Source: Hymenobacter persicinus
GTDB lineage: Bacteria > Bacteroidota > Bacteroidia > Cytophagales > Hymenobacteraceae
Assembly (NCBI RefSeq): GCF_004167665.1
Contig: NZ_SEWE01000005.1
Coordinates: 1-64,000 of the forward strand
DNA length: 64,000 bases
Direction of reading: 5' to 3'
Within the stretch, counting starts at the first letter, position 1. Each line of letters begins with the position of its first letter. Shown piece by piece: positions 26,428-35,552 of the stretch. The position numbers were made by a program, and so were the translations under genes. The notes beneath the pieces were generated by a model that saw only the letters and a program-made list of their open reading frames with translations, had not been told where the DNA came from and did no database searches.

Positions 26428-29400
26428 TTAGAAGGACACGTTGAGGCCGGTGGTGAAGATGCGGGGCACGGGGTACTGGTAGTTGGTCACCTCGGGGTCG
26501 GGGCCGGTGAACTCCTTGCTTTTGAGGGTGAAGAAGTTCTGGCCCTGCACGTACACCCGCACGCCCTGCAGCTTGATTTTGCTGACCACGGCGGCCGGCA
26601 GCGAGTAGCCCAGCTGGATGTTGCGCAGCTTCAGGTAAGAGGCGTTTTCGATGAAGTAGGTCGAGGCGCGGCCTTCGGTGTTGGTGTTCAGCAGCGTGGC
26701 CGCCGGAATCGTGGAGCCGGGGTTGTCGGGGGTCCAGGCGTCGAGCAGGCGCTGGCCCCAGTTCTCGCCCGTAGCCAGGGAGGAGAAGTCGGTGCGGAAC
26801 TTGGCGTTGTTGTAGGCGTCGAGGCCCTGCACGCCCTGCAAAAAGAGCTGCAGGTCGAAGCCCTTGTAGCCCGTGCCCAGGTTGAGGCCGTAGCTGAAGT
26901 TGGGCACGCCCTCGGTAATCCAGGTCTGGTCGAAGTTGTCGACTTTGCCGTCGCCGTTCAGGTCCTTGTAGCGGATGCGGCCGGGCGCGGCGCCCACCTG
27001 GGTGGCGTGCTCCGCTACTTCCCGCTCGTTCTGGTACAGCCCGTCGGCCACGTAGCCGTACACGGCGTTGATGGAGTGGCCCAGGCGCGTTACGTCCTGG
27101 CCGTTGCCGCCGTAGGCGTTGATTACCTCGGCGGGCAGGTAGGTCAGCTCGTTGCGGTAGGTGGAGAGGTTGCCGCCGATGCTGTAGGTCAGCCCGTTCT
27201 TAAGCTCGTTCTGGTAGGCCAGCAGAAATTCCCAGCCCCGGTTCTCGATGGAGGCGCCGTTCACGAACTTGTCGCCGCCCTCCCCCACCACGGCCAGGTA
27301 GGGCAGGTTCACCAGGATGTCCTTGCTCTGCTTGACGAAGTAGTCGACCGAACCGCTGAGCTTGTTTTGCAGCAGGCCGAAGTCGAGGCCCACGTTGGTC
27401 TGGGTGGTGGTTTCCCACTTCAGCTTATCGTTGGGCTGCTGCACGCGGCGGTAGCCGGAGGGCAGGTTCGTGTCGTTGCCGTAGATGTCGTAGCCCGTGC
27501 CCCGGTCGTACTCGAAGTTGGGGTCGAGCGTGCCCAGCAGGCTCTGGTAGAGGCCGCGGGAGGCGAAGTTGGCAATGTCCTGGTTGCCGGTCTGGCCCCA
27601 GCCGGCGCGCAGCTTGAGGTCGGTGAAGATGGGCGCGCCGTTTTTCACGAACGTTTCCTCGCTCAGCCGCCAGCCCGCCGACAACGCCGGGAACACCCCG
27701 AAGCGGTTGGCCTCGCCGAAGCGCGACGACCCGTCGCGGCGCAGCGTGCCGGAGAGCAGGTACTTGTCGGCGAAGGAGTAGTTGACCTTGGCGAAGGTCG
27801 AGGCCAGGCGGTAGGCCGTGGCCGAGCCGCCGTTGTCCTTGTTGGCCGCGCCGGCGTCGAGGTAGGCGTAGCTCAGGCTTTCACTGGCGAAGTTGGTGCG
27901 CGAGGCGTAGGAGCCCTCGTCGTAGTAGCTGATGCGCTCGGTGCCGGCCAGCAGGTCGAGCTGGTGCTTGTCGCCCAGCAGCAGGTTGTAGTTGAGCGTG
28001 TTCTGCCACACCCAGTTGCCCCAGAAGCGCTGGTTGTCGGTCACCCGGTTGTTGGTTTCCGACAGGAACCCGGCCTTGTAGGTCTTGTAGATCTGCCGGA
28101 ACTTATACAGGCTGTAGTCGATGCCGAAGCTGGTGCGCAGGTGCAGGCCCTTGATGATTTCGGCGTCGGCAAACAGGTTGCCGAAGGCCCGGCCGGTGTT
28201 GGAGCGGTTCTGTTGGTTGTCGGTGAGCAGGCGCAGCGGGTTGTCCCGGTCGCTCATGCCGGCCACCGGGCCGCCCCAGCCCACGCCGTCGACGGTGTGC
28301 ACCGGCACGATGCTGGGCAGCTGGGTGGTCCGGTCGCGCACCAGGTTCAGGTCGTACTCGGCCCGCTGCGACTTGACCAGGGTCAGGTTCTCCCCAATCT
28401 TGAGCTTGCCGCCCAGCAGGTTGTAGTCGGAGTTGAGGCGGGCGGTGTAGCGGTTGAAGCCGGTGTACTTGAGCGTGCCGTTGTTGTCGTAGTAGTTGAG
28501 CGAAAACAACGCCCCGCCCTTCTCCCCGCCGCTGCTCACGCTCAGGTTATAGCTCTGGATCAGCGCGTTCTGCTGGGTTTCCTTGAACCAGTCGGTGTCG
28601 GCGGCGCGCTGGGTTTTGCCCGCGTCAATGAACTCGGGCACGCTCACGCCGTCGAGCACGCGGCGGCCGTTGGCGTCGAGGTGGGTCTGGAAGTTGTAGT
28701 AGGGCAGGCTCGGGATGGTGCCGTCGTTGAGGGCGGCGCGGGCGTACACCCGGCCGTAGTCCAGGGTGTTGAGCAGCTGCAGGTGCGGGCCCGGGGTCTG
28801 CACGGTGAAGAAGGTGCTGAAGTCGACGCGGGTGGCCCCTTTCTTGGCCTTCTTGGTGGTGATGATAATCACGCCGTTGCCGGCCCGGGAGCCGTAGATG
28901 CTGGCCGCGGAGGCATCCTTGAGCACCTGAATGCTCTCGATGTCGTTCTGGTTGATCTGGTTGATGCCCTCCTTGGTCGGGATGCCGTCGATGACGTAGA
29001 GCGGGTCGTTGTTGCCCAGTGTGCCGTAGCCGCGGATGCGCACGGTGGCCGCGCTGCCCGGGGCCCCGTCGGTGGTGATGCTGACGCCCGGCACCCGGCC
29101 CTGCAGGTTGCGGGTCACGTCGTTGGAGGCCATGTCCTTGATTTCGTCGGTCTTGATGACGGCCACGGCCCCGGTCAGGTCGGCGCGGCGCTGCACCTGG
29201 TAGCCGGTCACGACCACCTCGTCCAGGGCCTTGGCATCGGTGGCCAGCTGCACGGTAAGGCTGCTGCGGCCGCCCACGGCAATTTCCTGGGTCAGAAAGC
29301 CGACCGAGGAAACGACGAGCGTGGCGTTGTCGGGCACGGTCAGGGTGAACTTGCCGTCGGCGTCGGTGGAGATGCCCGTGGTGGTGCCCTTCACGACGAC

Positions 29401-29586
29401 CGTCGCGCCGGGCACGCCCTCGCCTTTGTCGTCGGTGACGCGGCCACTGACGGGAATATCGGCCTGCAAACGTTTGCGGGCAGCCACCGGCCGCAGGGTC
29501 GCCGCGTAGCCGGACTCGGCCAGCGGTAAGGTAGCCAGCAGCGTCAGGACCAGGGCCGGCCGCAGGAAGGGTACAGCGTGTCTCAT
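26428..29586 (-). CDS. susC: SusC/RagA-family TonB-dependent transporter
   Basis: A 1052-residue SusC-like outer-membrane importer. A signal peptide is followed by a carboxypeptidase-D-like domain (SGRVTDDKGEGVPGATV), the plug, and the SusC signature LKDASAASIYGSRAGNG, then the 22-strand barrel ending in the outer-membrane C-terminus TTGLNVSF. ATG 29586 is chosen because the upstream frame is Pro/Arg-rich and not conserved. Together with SusD it takes up oligosaccharides using TonB energy. No anti-sigma/FecR pair is next to it; regulation is through the adjacent hybrid sensor. Confidence 0.94.
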   Translation of the reverse strand: MRHAVPFLRPALVLTLLATLPLAESGYAATLRPVAARKRLQADIPVSGRVTDDKGEGVPGATVVVKGTTTGISTDADGKFTLTVPDNATLVVSSVGFLTQEIAVGGRSSLTVQLATDAKALDEVVVTGYQVQRRADLTGAVAVIKTDEIKDMASNDVTRNLQGRVPGVSITTDGAPGSAATVRIRGYGTLGNNDPLYVIDGIPTKEGINQINQNDIESIQVLKDASAASIYGSRAGNGVIIITTKKAKKGATRVDFSTFFTVQTPGPHLQLLNTLDYGRVYARAALNDGTIPSLPYYNFQTHLDANGRRVLDGVSVPEFIDAGKTQRAADTDWFKETQQNALIQSYNLSVSSGGEKGGALFSLNYYDNNGTLKYTGFNRYTARLNSDYNLLGGKLKIGENLTLVKSQRAEYDLNLVRDRTTQLPSIVPVHTVDGVGWGGPVAGMSDRDNPLRLLTDNQQNRSNTGRAFGNLFADAEIIKGLHLRTSFGIDYSLYKFRQIYKTYKAGFLSETNNRVTDNQRFWGNWVWQNTLNYNLLLGDKHQLDLLAGTERISYYDEGSYASRTNFASESLSYAYLDAGAANKDNGGSATAYRLASTFAKVNYSFADKYLLSGTLRRDGSSRFGEANRFGVFPALSAGWRLSEETFVKNGAPIFTDLKLRAGWGQTGNQDIANFASRGLYQSLLGTLDPNFEYDRGTGYDIYGNDTNLPSGYRRVQQPNDKLKWETTTQTNVGLDFGLLQNKLSGSVDYFVKQSKDILVNLPYLAVVGEGGDKFVNGASIENRGWEFLLAYQNELKNGLTYSIGGNLSTYRNELTYLPAEVINAYGGNGQDVTRLGHSINAVYGYVADGLYQNEREVAEHATQVGAAPGRIRYKDLNGDGKVDNFDQTWITEGVPNFSYGLNLGTGYKGFDLQLFLQGVQGLDAYNNAKFRTDFSSLATGENWGQRLLDAWTPDNPGSTIPAATLLNTNTEGRASTYFIENASYLKLRNIQLGYSLPAAVVSKIKLQGVRVYVQGQNFFTLKSKEFTGPDPEVTNYQYPVPRIFTTGLNVSF

Positions 29587-29931
29587 GGGAATTTTGGGTT
29601 TGGAAAAGGAAGTGCCGGAGAAGTCGAAGCCGGCCGTGAGGCTGCCCCAACGGCACCGCCGCGCCCCGGCCGCCGCGCCCGGGGAGGGAAGCAGAGCGGG
29701 CCGGAACGCGGCGGTGGCGAATGGTTGGGCAAGGTTTTTCACGACTGAGCTATTGCCCAAAATTCAGTCGAAAGCCCGCGGCGGGCTTGCTCTATTCACT
29801 CAAACTCTTTCAGTATTTGATCTTTCTTCACAAGCAGCAATAAACCCTGTCAATCAGATGATTAACCCAATCTTGCCGACCTATTTTTAAAGCCCGGGTT
29901 TCATTTTTGATACCGGATTTCAAAAATTGAT
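29587..29931. other. Gap upstream of susC
   Basis: A 345-base region that must hold the susC promoter on the minus strand and any binding site for the hybrid regulator. Visible structure: AAGCCC/GGGCTT hairpin at 29772-29788 and CCCGGG at 29893-29898 just beyond the regulator stop, too short to be a convincing terminator. No gene was recognised. Confidence 0.4.
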
Positions 29932-32712
29932 TCAGGCGCTGGGCGTGGTGTGCAGGGCCCGAAACTCGGAGGGCGACACCTGGTAGCGGGCCCGGAAGCT
30001 GGTGGAGAAATACGAGGGCGTGGAGAAGCCCAGCTGGTAGGCTACTTCGGCAATGGTCAGCTCGTCGTCGAGCAGCAGCTGCCGGGCCTTGGTGAGCCGG
30101 ATGCCCTGGATAAAGTCGGTGACGCCGGTGCCCAGCACGGCCTTCACCTTGCGGTAGAGCTGCACCCGGGAAATGCCCAGGCTGCGGGCCACGTCCTCCA
30201 CGCTCAGCTCGGAACGGCTCAGGTTGGCTTCCACAATGGCGGTCAGGTCGGCCAGGAACTTCTGGTCGACGCGCTGGGGGGCCACGGTGGCAGTGCTCAC
30301 GCTCAGCTCCCGGCGGAAATGCTCCCGCTGGCGCTGGCGGTTGCCGAGCAGGGTGCGGATGCTTTCGAGCAGGAAGGTCGGATTGAAGGGCTTGGTCAGG
30401 TAGAGGTCGGCGCCGGCCTGCACGCCCTCCACCTGCTGCTCGGGGGCGCTGCGGGCCGTGAGCAGCACCACCGGAATGTGGCTCGTGCGCCAGTCGCCCT
30501 TGAGCTGGGCCACCACTTCCAGCCCGCTGATTTCGGGCAGCATCACGTCGCACACAATCAGGTCGGGAATGGTTTCGGCCGCCAGGCGCAGGCCGGTGGC
30601 GCCGTCGAGGGCCGTCTGCACCTGAAAGTGCGGGCGCAGCTTCTGGCTCAGAAAGGCGTTGACCTCCGCGTTGTCCTCGATGACGAGCACCAAGGCCTCG
30701 CTGTCGAGGCCGGTGGCCAGGGCCGGCGGCAGCGCCGGGGTGGCCGGCAGCAGGCTGTCCTCGTCCAGGGCGAAGGCGGCGGTGGTCGGGGCCGGAGCCG
30801 TGGTGGTAAGGGCGGCCGGCAGCTCCCGCGGCAGCGTGACCACGAAGGTGCTGCCCTGCCCGGGCTGGCTGCTGAACGTGAGCTGGCCCTGGTGCAGGCG
30901 CGTGAGCCCCAACGCCAGCGCCAGGCCCATGCCCGAGCCCTTGACCGCCGAGTCCTGGCCCTGGTAAAACCACTCGAAGATGTGCTGGCGGTCCTGCTCC
31001 GAGATGCCGGGACCGGTGTCTTCCACGCTCACCCGCACGCGGCCCTCAGCGGGCACGGGCTGAATGCTGACGGTGATCTGGCCGCGGTCGGGCGTGAACT
31101 TGAGGGCGTTGGCCAGCAGGTTGAAGAACACCTTGTCGAGGATGTTGACGTCGAACCAAAGCGGGATGACGGGCTCGGCGGGCAGGAAGCGCAGGCTGAT
31201 GCCGCGCTGTCGGGCCGGCTTCTCAAACACGTCCATGATTTCGCGCACGAAGGCCACCAGGTTGCCCTGGGTGGCCCGCACCGGCATCTTGCCCACGTCG
31301 ATCTTGCGGAAGTCCATGAGCTGGTTGACCAGCTGGAGCAGGCGCTGGGCGTTGCGGCGCACCAGGCCCAGGTCGTGGCGCTGGGGCGCGGTGAGGGCGC
31401 TGGGCGCGGTCAGCAGCTCCTCCACCGGGCCCAGAATCAGGGTCAGCGGGGTGCGCAGCTCGTGGCTGAAGTTGGTGAAGAAGCGCAGCTTGGCCTCGGT
31501 TTCGACCCGGGCCTGCTCGGCCAGCTCCACGATGCGGTTGCGCTGGGAGCTGATTTCCTCGTTCTGCCGCTCCAGCCGCCGGGTGATGCGGCGGTTGGCC
31601 TGGAAGGCCCGGTAGGCCACGAAGCCCAGCCCCGCGGCCCCGAGCAGGGCGGCCAGCAGCACGTAACGCACGGTCTGCTGGTTGGCGTAGGTGTCGCGCT
31701 GGCGCTGGAGCAACTGCTGCTGGCGCTGAATGTCCTGCTGCTGGCTGCGCAGCTTCTCCGCCTGCAGCTTCATGGTGGGCGCGTTGGTCGAGTCGATGAC
31801 CATGGTGCTGAGCAGATTTTCCTTGTCGTAGGGCTGGCGGTGCAGAATCTTCATGGCCGTGCGGATGGCCTCCTCCCCGCCCGGCGAGTACAGCATGGTA
31901 GCCGTCAGGATGCCGTCCTGCACGAACTGGATGCCGCCCTGGGTGCCGGGCAGCCCGTCCACGCCCACAATCCGGACGCGCCGGCTCAGGCCCTGCTGCT
32001 TGCAGATCTGGTAGGCTCCCAGCGCCATCCGGTCGTTGTGGGCAAAGATCAGGTCGACTTCGGGGTGGGCCCGCAGCACGGCCGGCAGCTGGCGGATAAC
32101 GGAAGGCCGCTCCCAGTTGCCGTGCACCTGGGCCACCAGCCGCACGCCGGGGTGGGCCGCCAGGGCCTGGGTCAGGCCCTGGTGCCGGTCCAGGGCCGGG
32201 GAGGCCCCGATGGGTCCGAGTACCTCCAGCACGTTGCCGCGCCCGCCCAGCAGGCTGCTGATGTAGTTGCCGGCAATGCGCCCGACCTCGGTGTTGTTGC
32301 CGCCCACGTAGGCCGTGTAAAGTTTGGAAGTGGTACGCCGGTCCAGAATCACAACCGGGATGCCGCGGTTGAAGGCTTCCTCCACGATGGGCGTAATGGG
32401 CTCGGCCTCGTTCGGCGACACGATGAGCAGGTCCACGCCCTCGCGCAAGAACTCCTTGATCTGCTGCTGCTGCACGGCGCTGCTGTTGCGCGCATCCTTC
32501 ATTCGGAACGTTACTTCGGGGTAGAAGCTCAGCTCTTTCTGCATGCCGGCCAGCATGGCCAGGCGCCAGGCGTCGCCGTTGGTGCACTGCGAAAAGCCGA
32601 TGCGGTACGCTTTGCGGACCGTGGTTTTGGCGCAGCCGGCCCCGAGCAGCGCCAAACTCAGCAGCAGGCAGCAGCGGGCCAGAAACAGTCGTACGAAAGC
32701 AGCCTGGGGCAT
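29932..32712 (-). CDS. Hybrid two-component system with periplasmic sugar-binding sensor
   Basis: A 926-residue one-chain regulator. In order: signal/lipobox-like segment ending GAGC (Cys27); a type I periplasmic binding protein domain (about 36-315, IGFSQCTNGDAWR and FAHNDRMALGAY); a transmembrane helix near 349-368; a HisKA domain with His417 in SHELRTP; a HATPase domain (VSVEDTGPGI, GSGMGLAL); a receiver with Asp722 in CDVMLPE; and a C-terminal AraC-type DNA-binding domain (about 815-926). This layout matches the fructose-sensing BT1754 of Bacteroides thetaiotaomicron. It should sense fructose in the periplasm and activate the susCD-kinase-GH32 genes next to it. Confidence 0.92.
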   Translation of the reverse strand: MPQAAFVRLFLARCCLLLSLALLGAGCAKTTVRKAYRIGFSQCTNGDAWRLAMLAGMQKELSFYPEVTFRMKDARNSSAVQQQQIKEFLREGVDLLIVSPNEAEPITPIVEEAFNRGIPVVILDRRTTSKLYTAYVGGNNTEVGRIAGNYISSLLGGRGNVLEVLGPIGASPALDRHQGLTQALAAHPGVRLVAQVHGNWERPSVIRQLPAVLRAHPEVDLIFAHNDRMALGAYQICKQQGLSRRVRIVGVDGLPGTQGGIQFVQDGILTATMLYSPGGEEAIRTAMKILHRQPYDKENLLSTMVIDSTNAPTMKLQAEKLRSQQQDIQRQQQLLQRQRDTYANQQTVRYVLLAALLGAAGLGFVAYRAFQANRRITRRLERQNEEISSQRNRIVELAEQARVETEAKLRFFTNFSHELRTPLTLILGPVEELLTAPSALTAPQRHDLGLVRRNAQRLLQLVNQLMDFRKIDVGKMPVRATQGNLVAFVREIMDVFEKPARQRGISLRFLPAEPVIPLWFDVNILDKVFFNLLANALKFTPDRGQITVSIQPVPAEGRVRVSVEDTGPGISEQDRQHIFEWFYQGQDSAVKGSGMGLALALGLTRLHQGQLTFSSQPGQGSTFVVTLPRELPAALTTTAPAPTTAAFALDEDSLLPATPALPPALATGLDSEALVLVIEDNAEVNAFLSQKLRPHFQVQTALDGATGLRLAAETIPDLIVCDVMLPEISGLEVVAQLKGDWRTSHIPVVLLTARSAPEQQVEGVQAGADLYLTKPFNPTFLLESIRTLLGNRQRQREHFRRELSVSTATVAPQRVDQKFLADLTAIVEANLSRSELSVEDVARSLGISRVQLYRKVKAVLGTGVTDFIQGIRLTKARQLLLDDELTIAEVAYQLGFSTPSYFSTSFRARYQVSPSEFRALHTTPSA

Positions 32713-32796
32713 AACGAAGAAAGGGCAATGGGAGCCGCCGGGACTTCCGGGGCGCCAAGTTTAACTTTTCTGCTCATAACCGGGTCCTCGGGCCCG

Positions 32797-33654
32797 CTAC
32801 ACCAGCTCGCTGAGCTTCTGCTTGCGGTACTCCGAGGGGCTGTGGCCGGTAATTTTGCGGAAGGTCTTGTTGAAGTGCGACAGGTTGTTGAAGCCGCTGG
32901 CGTAGCTGACCTCGGTGATGGTAGCGTCGGTGAGCAGCAGCAGGCAGGCCTGGTTGACGCGGTATTCCTGCACGAAGTCGGTCAGCGTCTGGCCGGTCAT
33001 CTTCTTGAAGTAGCTGCAGAAGGCCGGCACCGACAGGTTGGCAATGTCGGCCAGCTCCCGCACTTCGAGGTTGCGGCCGTAGTGCTGCTGCACGTACTGG
33101 TAGATCTGGGTCAGGCGCTCTTTTTCCTTGCCGTACTTGCCCAGGCCCCCGCTGCCGGCGTGCAGCACGGTCACGTCGGGGGCCTCGGCCAGCTGCTGGA
33201 GCACCTGTAGCAGCGTGAGCAGGCGCTGAAACGACGACTGGGTGGTCATCTCGCGCAGGGCGGCCCCTACCGAGGCGCGGGTTTCGGGGCCAAACGAGAG
33301 GCCCTGGTGGGAGCGGGCAAACAGCTGCTGCACGGCCGCCAGCTCGGGCAATTGCCAGAAGGCCTCCCCCATCATATTGGCCCGCAGCTGCAGCACAATC
33401 TGCTCGTAGGGATCCTGGCGGCCGTAGCTGAAGCTCAGGTGGGGCAGGTTGGGCCCGATAAACACCAGCTCGCCTTCCTCAAAGCGGGCAATGTGCTTGC
33501 CGATGTGGCGCCGGCCGCCCCCCGACGGAATATACACCAGCTCGTACTCGGGGTGATGGTGCCAGACCATGTCGCTGTCGTTGACGCTGGTGTGGTGGAG
33601 CAGGGTGAACGAGCTGCCGGTGGAAGTCTGGATATTTTCGAATTGCAGCTTCAT
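32797..33654 (-). CDS. AraC-family regulator with cupin sensor
   Basis: A 285-residue regulator. The N-terminal half is a cupin-type sugar-sensing fold (WHHHPEYELVYIPSGGG, GELVFIGPNLPH). The C-terminal 100 residues have two helix-turn-helix units (VRELADIANLSVPAFCSYFK, then ITEVSYASGFNNLSHFNKTF). It lies directly upstream of the hybrid sensor on the same strand, so a second layer of sugar control over this locus is likely. A perfect 20-bp palindrome lies 21-40 bases before its start, suggesting it is itself repressed by another factor. Confidence 0.88.
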   Translation of the reverse strand: MKLQFENIQTSTGSSFTLLHHTSVNDSDMVWHHHPEYELVYIPSGGGRRHIGKHIARFEEGELVFIGPNLPHLSFSYGRQDPYEQIVLQLRANMMGEAFWQLPELAAVQQLFARSHQGLSFGPETRASVGAALREMTTQSSFQRLLTLLQVLQQLAEAPDVTVLHAGSGGLGKYGKEKERLTQIYQYVQQHYGRNLEVRELADIANLSVPAFCSYFKKMTGQTLTDFVQEYRVNQACLLLLTDATITEVSYASGFNNLSHFNKTFRKITGHSPSEYRKQKLSELV

Positions 33655-33674
33655 GAGTTGGTGCTTTAAATACG

Positions 33675-33694
33675 TTCCGCAAACGTTTGCGGAA
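33675..33694. promoter_or_regulatory. Perfect 20-bp palindromic operator
   Basis: TTCCGCAAAC is followed at once by its exact reverse complement, centred on an AACGTT core, as in LacI-type operators. It lies between a TATATTTA box (minus strand, just upstream of it) and the AraC start, so a bound protein would block transcription of the AraC gene. AraC-family proteins usually bind direct repeats, so the binder is probably a different protein; no LacI or GntR gene is in the window. Confidence 0.65.
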
Positions 33695-33719
33695 GATTTT
33701 TGCTAAATATAGCACGCAA

Positions 33720-34268
33720 ACAAATGAATACAGGCGTAGTAGTGGCTATAATTCACGTATACCTTTGTATTGTAGCAGTCGGGTAATAAAGCGCTTTGCT
33801 TGCCGGCTTCAGTGGTTTGGTCTGACGGACAACCGCGCTACTCTTTTCACCTTGATTTTTTGCTTCGGCTCCCGGCTTGCCGGCTCGAAGCTTTATAATA
33901 GTATCGTGCGGCGGCTCTCAACGGAAAGCACAGCCGACAAGGACTGACCACTGGCGCGCCGCTGTTTCGGCAGCGCACCTGGGGCCAGGATCGGACCGGA
34001 GTTGGGTGGGAATTTTTCTCCGGTTTCTGATTCCACTAAAAGTCGTTCCGGGTGGGGCGGCTTTTTTTATGCCCTTTCGGGTCGGTTTTCGGGAGCACCA
34101 CAGCCAGCGCAGCAGAGTGCCTTGAAGTTTTTTTTGGTGCTAAAAATCGATTCGCGCAAACGATTTCGCCGCCAATTCAATTAACACAGCATTATAATTG
34201 CCGCATTGGGTGGTAGTGCAGCCGGGGCTGGAAGCCGACCTTTGCTGTTTCCATAACCTCGTTTTGGT
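33720..34268 (+). other. Long gene-free gap with promoter-like and terminator-like signals
   Basis: No conserved protein frame is seen in this 549-base stretch. A perfect TAnnTTTG box (TACCTTTG, 33760-33767) has no good -33 partner. Downstream are a GC-rich hairpin (33862-33867 with 33886-33891, inner CCGGC-TT-GCCGG) followed by TTTATAAT, and a terminator-like hairpin at 34038-34068. No ATG-started frame of note lies between box and terminator, so a noncoding RNA of about 270 bases is possible. Near 34144-34166, AAATCG and CGATTT form an inverted repeat ahead of the MFS gene at 34269. Confidence 0.4.
34038..34068 (+). terminator. Terminator-like hairpin without an annotated gene upstream
   Basis: AAAAGTCG (34038-34045) pairs with CGGCTTTT (34058-34065), with one G-U pair, around a 12-base loop and followed by a run of T. 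It is 370 bases from the nearest upstream gene, which points the other way, so its transcript is unknown. Confidence 0.5.
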
Positions 34269-35480
34269 ATGCCCCAGCTGCTGTCCCGCCCCGCCGACGT
34301 GCTGCCCACGGCCAGCCGTGCGCGCTTGGCCGTCACGCTTATCTTCTTCCTCCACGGCCTGCTCTTCGCCAACTGGGCCGCCCGGCTGCCCGAATTGGAG
34401 CTGCGCTACAGCCTGAGTCACCGCGAACTGGGCCAGGTGCTGTTTTGCAACGCCCTGGGCGCCTGGGCCGGCATGCCCTTGGCCGGCTGGCTGATTCAGC
34501 GCCTGGGCAGCGCCCGTCTGACCACCCTGGCGGCCCTGTTTTTCTGCGGCCTGATTCCGGGCATGGCCCTGCTGCACACGCAGCTGCAGGTGATGGGGCT
34601 GTTTCTACTGCTCGGCGCCTCCACCGGCCTGCTCGACGTGGCCATGAACAGCCAGGCGCTGGAAGTGGAAAAGCAGCACGAGCGGCCCATCATGTCGTCG
34701 TTTCACGCGGCCTTTAGCTGTGGCGGTATGCTGGGGGCCGGGGCCGGAGCATTGAGCGCCAAACTCGCCCTGGGTTTGGCACCCCACCTGCTGGGCTTCA
34801 CGGCCGTTAGTTTGCTGCTGGTGCTGGCAGTAGCCCCCCGTTTGCTGCCCGACGAAGCACCCGCCGCCGCCAAAGCCGGGCAGGCGCCCACGAAGGGCAT
34901 CCGCTGGCCGAGCCGGACGGTGCTGGGCCTGGGTCTGGTGGCATTTTGCTGCATGCTGGGCGAGGGCGCCATGGCCGACTGGAGCACCATCTATTTGGTG
35001 CAGGACACTGGGGCCACGCCGGCCCTGGCCCCGCTGGGCTACGCGGCCTTTTCCCTGACCATGACTTTCGGCCGGGTGTTCGGCGACGCCCTGGTGCTGC
35101 GCTTCGGGCCGCGCCGGGTGGTGGCCCTGGGCGGCCTGCTTGCCTTCGCCGGGCTGCTGAGCATGCTGCTAATCCCCCACCCCGCCGTGGGCATCGGGGG
35201 TTTGTTTCTGGTTGGCCTGGGCTTGGCGGGCGTGGTGCCCACGGTGTTCAGCGCCGCCGGCCGGCAGCCGGGCCTGGTTCCCAGCGTGGCGCTGGGCATG
35301 GTGTCGACCATCGGCTACGGCGGCTTCCTGCTGGGCCCGCCGCTGATTGGCTTTCTGGCCGATGTCATCACCCTACGGCTGGCCCTGGGCGTGGTGGTAG
35401 GGCTACTGGCGGCCCTGGTGGCCGTGGCGCTGAGTTTGCGCTTTCCTGCCGCGGCCCCAACCGAACCGGCCCCGCGCTAA
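34269..35480 (+). CDS. YbjJ-like MFS transporter
   Basis: A 403-residue MFS carrier with 12 membrane segments. FFLHGLLFANWAARLPEL at the N-terminus and DVAMNSQALEVEK in the fourth to fifth helix region are typical of the YbjJ-like branch. The substrate is unknown; the branch is often listed as a sugar or drug carrier without proof. It starts after the 614-base gap that also holds the AraC promoter, but on the opposite strand, so a link to fructan use is only positional. Confidence 0.82.
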   Translation: MPQLLSRPADVLPTASRARLAVTLIFFLHGLLFANWAARLPELELRYSLSHRELGQVLFCNALGAWAGMPLAGWLIQRLGSARLTTLAALFFCGLIPGMALLHTQLQVMGLFLLLGASTGLLDVAMNSQALEVEKQHERPIMSSFHAAFSCGGMLGAGAGALSAKLALGLAPHLLGFTAVSLLLVLAVAPRLLPDEAPAAAKAGQAPTKGIRWPSRTVLGLGLVAFCCMLGEGAMADWSTIYLVQDTGATPALAPLGYAAFSLTMTFGRVFGDALVLRFGPRRVVALGGLLAFAGLLSMLLIPHPAVGIGGLFLVGLGLAGVVPTVFSAAGRQPGLVPSVALGMVSTIGYGGFLLGPPLIGFLADVITLRLALGVVVGLLAALVAVALSLRFPAAAPTEPAPR

Positions 35481-35552
35481 GCCCGGACCAGGCCGTTTTC
35501 CGGTGCCCTGCTTGCGAGTGGGGCCCGGTCTTTTCATCTAACCTGACTTCTC

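Noticed and set aside
27007..29529. 840-codon plus-strand frame opposite susC
   Set aside because: Val/Gly/His-rich shadow of a conserved SusC gene with signal peptide and signature motifs on the other strand.
29950..33210. 1086-codon plus-strand frame opposite the hybrid regulator and the AraC gene
   Set aside because: It spans two real genes and their gap and shows no domain. Both minus-strand proteins have complete motif sets.
34144..34166. Inverted repeat AAATCG/CGATTT considered as a second operator matching the 20-bp palindrome
   Set aside because: It shares only CGCAAACG with the perfect palindrome and the two half-sites differ, so it is mentioned as a possible relative but not annotated as an operator.
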